Program-made: the position numbers and the translations under genes
The notes under the pieces: model-generated
What the model was told of the DNA's origin: nothing
Databases searched by the model: none
The model's input: only the letters and a program-made list of their open reading frames with translations
In this document: piece after piece, positions 13,697-19,414 of the stretch
Position numbering within the stretch: position 1 is the stretch's first letter
Layout of the letters: each line of letters opens with the position of its first letter
Source of the DNA: UBA5734 sp964499985
Lineage (GTDB): Bacteria > Bacillota > Clostridia > Saccharofermentanales > UBA5734
Assembly (NCBI GenBank): GCA_964499985.1
Contig: CAZCMX010000040.1
Coordinates: 1 to 19,414 of the forward strand
DNA length: 19,414 nt
Direction: 5' to 3'

Positions 13697-15325
13697 ATGA
13701 GTATGTTCTGCTACCAATGTCAGGAAGCAGCCAAAAACACCGGATGCACCGTCATGGGTGTCTGTGGCAAGAACGAGACCGTCGCCAATCTGGAAGACCT
13801 TCTGATCTACGCCTGCAAAGGTGTGGCCGAAGTCGTCACCAAAGGCAAAATCGCTACCGAAACCATTCCAGCTGTCAATTACGAAGTGATCAACAGCCTG
13901 TTCATGACCATCACCAATGCCAATTTCGATGATGCTGCGATTGAAAATCAGATCAAGAAGGTCTTGGGGCTGCGCGATGAGCTGGCTGCCAAAGTATCTG
14001 CCAGCTGGGGCGATGCTGCCACTTTCAAAGTTGGCGCCAGAGAAGACATGCTGGCCAAGGCTACCAAAGTCGGCGTCCTGGCCACGGAGAATGAGGATGT
14101 CCGTTCACTGCGCGAGCTGGTCATCTACGGACTCAAGGGCATGGCTGCCTACACCGAGCATGCTTACAATCTGGGCAAGGAAAACCAAGCCATTTACGCC
14201 TTTATCTATGAGGCGTTGGCGTCCACACTGGATGACAGCCTGACAGCTGACCAGCTGGTCGCCCTAACCTTGAAAACCGGTGAATTTGGCGTCGCTGCCA
14301 TGGCCCTGCTCGATGAAGCCAACACCAGCAAATACGGCAACCCGGAAATCACCGAAGTCAACATCGGTGTCAGAGGCAATCCCGCCATCCTGATCTCCGG
14401 CCATGACCTCAAGGACATGGAGCAGTTGCTCGAGCAGACCCAGGGCACAGGCGTCGACGTCTACACCCACAGCGAAATGCTGCCAGCCAACTATTATCCG
14501 GCTTTCAAGAAATACGAAAACTTTGTCGGCAATTATGGCAATGCCTGGTGGAAACAGCTCGAAGAGTTTGCATCCTTCAATGGCCCGATCCTCTTCACCA
14601 CCAATTGCATCGTGCCGCCGAAAAAAGAAGAGATCCGCCAGCGCATTTTCACAACCGGAGCCGCTGGATTCCCTGGTTGCACGCACATCGTCGCCGATGC
14701 CAATGGAAAAAAAGATTTCTCTGCGATTATTGAGATGGCCAAGAAGCTGCCGGCCCCGACTGAAATTGAAACCGGCAAGATCGTCGGTGGTTTCGCCCAT
14801 GCCCAGGTCTTCGCCCTGGCTGACAAGGTCGTCGATGCCGTCAAAACCGGCGCGATCAAGAAATTCTTTGTCATGGCGGGCTGCGATGGCCGGATGAAGT
14901 CGCGTGAATACTATACCGACTTTGCCGCAGCGCTGCCCAGGGATACCGTCATCCTGACCGCCGGCTGTGCCAAATATCGCTATAACAAGCTCCAGCTGGG
15001 CGATATCGGTGGCATTCCGCGCGTCCTCGATGCCGGCCAGTGCAACGACTCCTATTCCCTGGCGGTCATCGCCCTGAAGCTCAAGGAGGTCTTTGGCCTC
15101 GACGATGTCAATCAGCTGCCGATTGCCTACAATATCGCCTGGTATGAGCAGAAGGCCGTCATCGTCCTGCTGGCCCTGCTCTTCCTCGGCGTCAAGAATA
15201 TCCACCTCGGCCCGACTTTGCCCGCTTTCCTTTCGCCCAATGTGGCCAAGGTCCTGGTTGAGACCTTCGGTATCGCCGGCATCGGCGCTGTGGAGAACGA
15301 CGTCAGCTTGTTCATGAACGCCTGA
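13697..15325 (+). CDS. hcp: Hydroxylamine reductase / hybrid cluster protein
   Basis: This 542-residue cytoplasmic iron-sulfur enzyme fits the family length. The N-terminal cysteines (Cys5, Cys8, Cys17, Cys23; CYQCQEAAKNTGC) show the spacing of the anaerobe-type proximal cluster. Likely ligands of the 4Fe-2S-2O hybrid cluster appear in order: SGHDL, HSEMLPA, TTNC, FPGC, AGCDGR and AGCAKYRYNK, then WYEQKA. Hcp reduces hydroxylamine in vitro and is regarded as an NO reductase and S-nitrosylation enzyme in vivo. The ATG at 13697 follows GAGAGG. No Hcr reductase is encoded beside it; the upstream ferredoxin-domain protein could supply electrons (inference). The unit ends at a strong terminator at 15356. 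Confidence 0.97.
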   Translation: MSMFCYQCQEAAKNTGCTVMGVCGKNETVANLEDLLIYACKGVAEVVTKGKIATETIPAVNYEVINSLFMTITNANFDDAAIENQIKKVLGLRDELAAKVSASWGDAATFKVGAREDMLAKATKVGVLATENEDVRSLRELVIYGLKGMAAYTEHAYNLGKENQAIYAFIYEALASTLDDSLTADQLVALTLKTGEFGVAAMALLDEANTSKYGNPEITEVNIGVRGNPAILISGHDLKDMEQLLEQTQGTGVDVYTHSEMLPANYYPAFKKYENFVGNYGNAWWKQLEEFASFNGPILFTTNCIVPPKKEEIRQRIFTTGAAGFPGCTHIVADANGKKDFSAIIEMAKKLPAPTEIETGKIVGGFAHAQVFALADKVVDAVKTGAIKKFFVMAGCDGRMKSREYYTDFAAALPRDTVILTAGCAKYRYNKLQLGDIGGIPRVLDAGQCNDSYSLAVIALKLKEVFGLDDVNQLPIAYNIAWYEQKAVIVLLALLFLGVKNIHLGPTLPAFLSPNVAKVLVETFGIAGIGAVENDVSLFMNA

Positions 15326-15355
15326 GTCCATCCCAGCACCAGCTACAAGTAGCGA

Positions 15356-15400
15356 GGGGTTGTCGCAAAGTCAAAACAGTTTGCGGCAGCCCCTTTTCTT
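15356..15400 (+). terminator. Strong terminator after hcp
   Basis: GGGGTTGTCGCAAA (15356-15369) pairs over 14 bp (two G-U pairs) with TTTGCGGCAGCCCC (15380-15393), with a 10-nt loop and then TTTTCTT. Confidence 0.9.
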
Positions 15401-15420
15401 TGCCACTTGCAGCCAATTGG

Positions 15421-15450
15421 TTTACGCCCGTTTCCGATCTGTGGTATAAA
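15421..15450 (+). promoter_or_regulatory. Promoter of the symporter operon
   Basis: TTTACG (15421-15426), an 18-bp spacer and TATAAA (15445-15450). The start would be near 15457, giving a leader of about 80 nt. Confidence 0.5.
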
Positions 15451-15535
15451 TTTTTACATGAACTGCTGGCCGATCTTGACCAGCACTTTGTTTATCTCAA
15501 TCTTTTTCCCTCATTTTTGCAGCAAAGGAGCTTGT

Positions 15536-17104
15536 ATGGAAGGCGGAAGTGTACAAATCCTGGTCGCGATGCTCGCGTATATCGCGGTGGTCATCGGCAT
15601 CGGCATCCATTATGCCAAGCGGGCCAGTGAAAGTTCGGACAATTTTATCATCGGGGGTCGCTCGATCGGTCCCTGGGTGACAGCCATGGGCGCCGAGGCC
15701 TCGGACATGAGTGGCTGGCTCCTGATGGGTTTGCCTGGTGTCGCCTATTTCTATGGCTTGAGCGATGCCTTCTGGACAGCCCTGGGCCTTTTGATCGGCA
15801 CCTATCTGAACTGGCTGTTTGTCGCCAAGCGGATCCGCCATTTTTCAGAGATTGCCGGCGATTCGATCACGATCCCGGATTTCTTCTCCAATCGTTTCCA
15901 CGAAAAGAAAAAAGTCATCCTGACCATCGCGGCCTTGTTCATCCTGATCTTTTTCACCGTCTATGCCGCCAGCTGCTTTGTGACGGTCGGCAAACTGTTC
16001 AGCACCTTGTTTGGTTTCAAATATCAATACATGATGATCGCCGGTGCGCTGTTTGTCATCGCCTATACCTTCATCGGGGGCTATCTGGCTGAAAGCGCCT
16101 CCGATTTCATGCAGGGCATCGTCATGATCATCGCCCTGACATTGGCCCTGGGTGTCGGGATCTATGAGGCAGGCGGGCCTGGCCATGTCTTCGAGAATGC
16201 GCGCCAGATCCCCGGTTTCCTCGACTTTTTCGGCATGGCCAGTCCGACGCTGGGCACTGATGGCAAGCAGCTGGTGGAGGCTGGCCGACCCGTCTTTGGA
16301 GCCCCCTCTCCCTATGGCTGGCTGGTCATTGTCTCCACGATGTCCTGGGGTCTGGGCTATTTCGGCATGCCGCAGGTCCTTCTGAAGTTCATGGGCATCC
16401 GCAATCCACGTGAATTGAAACTGTCCCGCCGGATCGCCACGATCTGGGTCATCATCTCGATGGGCGCCGCCCTGCTGATCGGTCTGGTCGGCCGCGTGCT
16501 GTTCCCGGCCAATCTGCTGACCCATGGTGAAGCGGAGAATATTTTCATCCTGACCTCGAAGACCTTCTTCCTGCCTCTGTTTGCCGGACTGGTCATGGCT
16601 GGCATTCTCGCCGCGACGATCAGCTCGTCTGACTCCTACCTGCTGATCTCTGCTTCTGCCTTTTCCAAGAACATCTACCAGGGTATTTTGAAAAAGGAAG
16701 CCTCGGACCGCGCTGTTCTCGTGGCCACCCGCGCAACGCTGGTCGTGATTTCCATCATTGCCATGATCATTGCCCTCGATGAAAACAGCGTTATTTTCAA
16801 AGTCGTGTCCTTTGCCTGGGCGGGCTTCGGTGCCACCTTTGGCCCTTTGATGCTGTTCTCCCTGTTCTGGAAGCGGACGACCCGGGCGGGCGCGATCGCA
16901 GGCATGCTGGCCGGCGGCGGCATGGTCTTTGTCTGGAAGCTGCTAGTCCGGCCCCTCGGCGGCGCATTCAATATCTATGAACTGCTGCCCGCCTTTGTCG
17001 CCTCTACCTTGGCTATCGTCATTGTGTCGCTGCTGACGAAACTGCCGGAGCAGTCTGTGCTCGACCAGTTTGAACACGCCCGCCGCATCCATGACGAGGA
17101 TTGA
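15536..17104 (+). CDS. Sodium/proline symporter family protein (PutP-like)
   Basis: This 522-residue membrane protein of the sodium:solute symporter family has about thirteen membrane segments. Its N-terminal region matches PutP closely: NFIIGGRSIGPWVTAMG, ASDMSGWLLMGLPGVAY, then NWLFVAKRIR and SITIPDFFSNRF. These include the Na+-site region and the proline-carrier signatures. L-proline with Na+ is the likely substrate pair, but other solutes occur in the family. I start at ATG 15536, 8 nt after AAGGAG (15523-15528); the frame remains open further upstream but without a ribosome site and with the promoter inside it. The permease gene follows after 17 nt, so they are cotranscribed. Confidence 0.9.
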   Translation: MEGGSVQILVAMLAYIAVVIGIGIHYAKRASESSDNFIIGGRSIGPWVTAMGAEASDMSGWLLMGLPGVAYFYGLSDAFWTALGLLIGTYLNWLFVAKRIRHFSEIAGDSITIPDFFSNRFHEKKKVILTIAALFILIFFTVYAASCFVTVGKLFSTLFGFKYQYMMIAGALFVIAYTFIGGYLAESASDFMQGIVMIIALTLALGVGIYEAGGPGHVFENARQIPGFLDFFGMASPTLGTDGKQLVEAGRPVFGAPSPYGWLVIVSTMSWGLGYFGMPQVLLKFMGIRNPRELKLSRRIATIWVIISMGAALLIGLVGRVLFPANLLTHGEAENIFILTSKTFFLPLFAGLVMAGILAATISSSDSYLLISASAFSKNIYQGILKKEASDRAVLVATRATLVVISIIAMIIALDENSVIFKVVSFAWAGFGATFGPLMLFSLFWKRTTRAGAIAGMLAGGGMVFVWKLLVRPLGGAFNIYELLPAFVASTLAIVIVSLLTKLPEQSVLDQFEHARRIHDED

Positions 17105-17121
17105 ACCTTGGCGGTTTTAGC

Positions 17122-18396
17122 ATGATTTTCGCCCTGGCCCTTTTTGTCCTGACCTATGTCCTGATGATCGCGCTGCCCAGATACCGCGCCTATGTCGCCT
17201 TCGCCTCGGCGGTCCTGTTTGTCATTCTGGGCATCCTGCCCCTGGGGCAGGTCTTTTCGGCAATTGACTGGAATGTCCTGATGATGATTGCCGGCACGAT
17301 GGGGATCGTCAATATCTTCATCGAGTCGCGGATGCCGGCACGACTGGCCGACCTGATCATCCGGGCCATGCCCAATGTCAAATGGATCATCATCGCTCTG
17401 TCGGTTTTTGCCGGGATCATCTCGGCATTTGTCGACAATGTCGCAACCGTCCTGATGGTCGCACCGGTTGCCGTGACGATCGCCAGGAAATTGAAAATCT
17501 CGCCGGTGCCGAGTGTCATCGCGATTGCCATCGCGTCCAATCTGGAAGGGGCCGCCACCCTGGTCGGCGATACAACCTCGATCCTCTTGGGCGGCTATGC
17601 CAATATGGATTTCCTCGATTTCTTCTGGATGGCAGGGCGGCCTGGCATGTTCTGGGTGGTCCAGCTCGGTCTGGCCGCGGCGACAGCCACCCTGCTGTTC
17701 GTCTTCAGAGGCTATCGCCAGACCATCGAGAGCGGTGATTTGACCGAGGTCGATGGCTATTTCCCGACATACCTGCTGCTTGGCACTGTCGTGCTCCTGA
17801 TCCTGGCTTCCTTCATCCCGGACAAGCCTGCCATCACCAATGGCCTGATCTGCATGGTCCTGCTGCTGATTGGACTCATCTATGAAGTGGCCAGGCGGCG
17901 CAAATTGGCCTATCTGCAGCGGGCCCTGATGGAAATGGATTTTTTCACCATCCTTTTGCTGGCCTCCTTGTTTGTGGTCATTGCCGGAATCCAGGAAGCT
18001 GGCGTCATCGATGCCATTGCCGGGCTTTTTGTCCGGATGGGCGGCAATTCGGTCTTGATCATGTATACGCTGATCCTGTGGGCCTCTGTCCTGTTGTCTG
18101 CTTTTATTGACAATATCCCGTATGTCGCCACCATGCTGCCCGTCGTGACCGGTATTGCGGCTGCCATGCAAGTCGATCCGACGATTCTGTATTTTGGTCT
18201 TCTGTCCGGTGCAACCCTGGGCGGCAACCTGACTCCGATCGGAGCTTCGGCCAATATCATGGGCATCGGCATCCTGCGCCGCAATGGATTTGAAGTGAAA
18301 AATTCGGATTTCATGCGGATCAGCATCCCCTACACCTTATCTGCAATCAGCGTCGCCTATCTGGTGCTCTGGCTGATCTGGGGTATCCGGACCTGA
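17122..18396 (+). CDS. ArsB/NhaD-like permease of the ion transporter superfamily
   Basis: About 424 residues with ten to eleven membrane segments in two related halves. Each half has an SAF(V/I)DN re-entrant motif: SAFVDNVATVLMVAP in the first, SAFIDNIPYVATMLPV in the second. Each is followed by a glycine-rich loop (GDTTSILLGGY; GGNLTPIGASANI), as in ArsB, NhaD and SLC13-type carriers. Substrate may be arsenite, an organic anion or Na+/H+; this cannot be decided from sequence, and no ArsR or ArsA gene lies nearby. I chose ATG 17122 over a TTG at 17101 that overlaps the PutP stop; GGCGG upstream is a weak ribosome site. It sits between the symporter and a kinase-like gene on one transcript. 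Confidence 0.85.
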   Translation: MIFALALFVLTYVLMIALPRYRAYVAFASAVLFVILGILPLGQVFSAIDWNVLMMIAGTMGIVNIFIESRMPARLADLIIRAMPNVKWIIIALSVFAGIISAFVDNVATVLMVAPVAVTIARKLKISPVPSVIAIAIASNLEGAATLVGDTTSILLGGYANMDFLDFFWMAGRPGMFWVVQLGLAAATATLLFVFRGYRQTIESGDLTEVDGYFPTYLLLGTVVLLILASFIPDKPAITNGLICMVLLLIGLIYEVARRRKLAYLQRALMEMDFFTILLLASLFVVIAGIQEAGVIDAIAGLFVRMGGNSVLIMYTLILWASVLLSAFIDNIPYVATMLPVVTGIAAAMQVDPTILYFGLLSGATLGGNLTPIGASANIMGIGILRRNGFEVKNSDFMRISIPYTLSAISVAYLVLWLIWGIRT

Positions 18397-18441
18397 CTTG
18401 CCGGTCCTTGAACTGGTATTTGAACCAAGGGAGGTCATGCA

Positions 18442-19053
18442 ATGGAGAAAAGAACCATCATCTGCATCAGCCGCGAATATGGCAGCGGGGGATCGGAAGT
18501 GGCCGACTTGCTGGCAAAGCATTTAAACATCCCCAGGTACGACAAGGAGCTGATCCAGCAGACTGCGGTCGACCTGGGACTGTCCGATGAGCTGGTCAAA
18601 AGCATCGATGAAAAGCCGGTCAGCTGGGCATCGATGGGGTTTCCCCATGGGCTCCGCAATCCTTACCGCACAGATTTCGAGACCTTGTTCTATACACTCA
18701 ATGACCGGGTTTTCACCATCCAGTCCCAAACGATCCGGAAAATTGCCGAGCGCGGCTCCTGCATCCTTGTCGGACGCGTCGCCAATGATATCTTGAAGGA
18801 TGATCCGGACCTGCTGTCCATCTTCATTCATGCCCGCCAGGAATTCAAAGTTCAGCGCACCATGTCGCTCGAGGACATTCCGGAAAAGGAAGCCACGGAC
18901 CGGATGCGCAAGATGGACCGCGAACGCGCCAAATACTACAACTACTATGCGCAAAAGCACTGGGGCCAGTGCACCACCTATGACCTGGCCCTCTCCACCT
19001 CCCGTTTTGGCATAGCAGGCACCGTGAGAATCATCCTCGAAGCCATCCGATGA
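18442..19053 (+). CDS. Cytidylate-kinase-like family protein
   Basis: This 203-residue cytoplasmic protein resembles the cytidylate-kinase-like family (Pfam AAA-type NMP kinase relatives). It starts with ICISREYGSGGSEVADLLA, whose glycine-rich loop differs from a normal P-loop by lacking GK(S/T), as is usual in this family. RYDKELIQ, SCILVGRVAN, IHARQEFKVQR and DRERAKYYNYY follow in the expected order. Real CMP kinase activity is unproven for the family. The ribosome site AAGGGAGG lies 7 nt upstream of the ATG. It follows the permease by 45 nt without a terminator, so it is the last gene of the operon. Families of this kind often sit beside transporters; the link is unexplained. Confidence 0.88.
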   Translation: MEKRTIICISREYGSGGSEVADLLAKHLNIPRYDKELIQQTAVDLGLSDELVKSIDEKPVSWASMGFPHGLRNPYRTDFETLFYTLNDRVFTIQSQTIRKIAERGSCILVGRVANDILKDDPDLLSIFIHARQEFKVQRTMSLEDIPEKEATDRMRKMDRERAKYYNYYAQKHWGQCTTYDLALSTSRFGIAGTVRIILEAIR

Positions 19054-19055
19054 TG

Positions 19056-19092
19056 CTGTACAAAAAAGGGACCGGGTCCCTTTTTTGTACAG
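19056..19092. terminator. Perfect palindromic bidirectional terminator
   Basis: The 18-bp arms (19056-19073 and 19075-19092) are perfectly complementary around one base. A realistic hairpin is GGGA(CCGGG)TCCC with a six-A run before and a six-T run after, usable in both directions. Confidence 0.85.
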
Positions 19093-19100
19093 AACCCGTT

Positions 19101-19150
19101 AAAGACTGCCCTGAGCCGGTTTGCGGCATTTCAGGACAGTCTTTTCTTTT
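19101..19150 (+). terminator. Second terminator in tandem
   Basis: AAAGACTGCCCTGA (19101-19114) pairs with TCAGGACAGTCTTT (19131-19144) with one mismatch (19109 against 19136), followed by TCTTTT. Confidence 0.75.
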
Positions 19151-19414
19151 ATCGTATCAGGCTGGGTGTCCTTTCAAGGGAAACATGAACGGTGATATCC
19201 GGGCGATGGTTTAAGGTGTAGAATAAATTCTGACAGGTCTAGTGAAGCCGCTCATCCCATCGCTGTTTGAATAGAAGTTCAGGTCACCGAACTGGCAGAT
19301 TTTGAAGCTAAACTGGCAGAACTTGCTCGCTTGGCAGAGGCAGACATCATCAGCCGGAGATCGAGCAATTTTTGCAAGTTCTTTGTTAATTTCAACATTT
19401 TTTTGCCCTGATCC
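19151..19414. other. No gene recognised at the right window edge
   Basis: No frame with a good start and recognisable protein is present. On the plus strand, GGCAGA occurs three times at 20-21 bp spacing within about 50 bp (19291 onward), in a frame reading VTELADFEAKLAELARLAEAD. This could be the remnant of a coiled-coil-coding sequence, but there is no start codon with a ribosome site and it stops before the edge. Confidence 0.4.

Noticed and set aside
15407..15535. PutP start at ATG 15407 giving 43 extra residues
   Set aside because: The extra sequence contains the promoter, lacks a ribosome site, and PutP proteins align from the ATG at 15536, which follows AAGGAG.
17101..17121. TTG start for the permease at 17101
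   Set aside because: GAGGA lies directly against this TTG, leaving no spacer, and the added seven residues are polar; ATG 17122 starts straight into the first membrane segment. Not fully excluded.
1..19414. CRISPR array, tRNA, rRNA, insertion sequence or prophage genes
   Set aside because: No regularly spaced repeats with unique spacers, no cloverleaf or rRNA motifs, and no transposase, integrase or phage gene found on reading both strands by eye.

Overview
The window reads as a draft-assembly contig from an anaerobic, Gram-positive-type bacterium (Bacillota, probably a clostridial lineage). This rests on an AgrC-like kinase with a LytTR regulator, a large InlB/MucBP-repeat surface protein, a hybrid cluster protein with the anaerobe-type N-terminal cysteine spacing, DUF5320 and cytidylate-kinase-like genes, and AGGAGG-type ribosome binding sites. 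Base composition looks moderately GC-rich by eye. A run of exactly 100 N (2260-2359) is probably a scaffold gap of unknown length.

Left part (1-6092, all minus strand). A LytTR response regulator (6092-5361) is followed by an AgrC-like GHKL kinase (5267-3951) and then by a very large secreted or surface-anchored repeat protein (3759-1, C-terminus outside the window, interrupted by the N gap). The kinase promoter and the surface-protein promoter each carry a pair of matching 14-bp boxes with 21-bp periodicity, ending 26-27 bp from a -10-like hexamer. That is the geometry expected for LytTR binding sites, so regulator, kinase and surface protein look like one regulatory circuit.

Middle part (6093-10666). 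A good promoter drives a roughly 200-nt hairpin-rich leader ahead of a small four-CxxC zinc-ribbon protein. It ends at a terminator shared with a convergent MFS transporter. Upstream of the transporter, on the same strand, is a membrane-bound diguanylate cyclase without an I-site. A tocopherol-cyclase-like protein diverges from it.

Right part (10667-19414, all plus strand) has three transcription units. (a) DUF5320 protein plus a flavin-reductase-like protein, with GCTCATTA repeats flanking the promoter. (b) A four-domain soluble protein (monocluster ferredoxin, DUF1858-like, DUF2249-like, periplasmic-binding-protein-like) followed by the hybrid cluster protein Hcp. Its reading frame extends upstream of the first ATG, to an apparent CTG start, and the extension supplies two of the four cluster cysteines. 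(c) A PutP-type Na+ symporter, an ArsB/NhaD-like permease and a cytidylate-kinase-like protein, closed by two tandem terminators. The last 265 bases hold no gene I can support.

The most unusual items are the ferredoxin/DUF1858/DUF2249/binding-protein fusion next to Hcp, the paired LytTR-like boxes, and the structured leader upstream of the zinc-ribbon gene.
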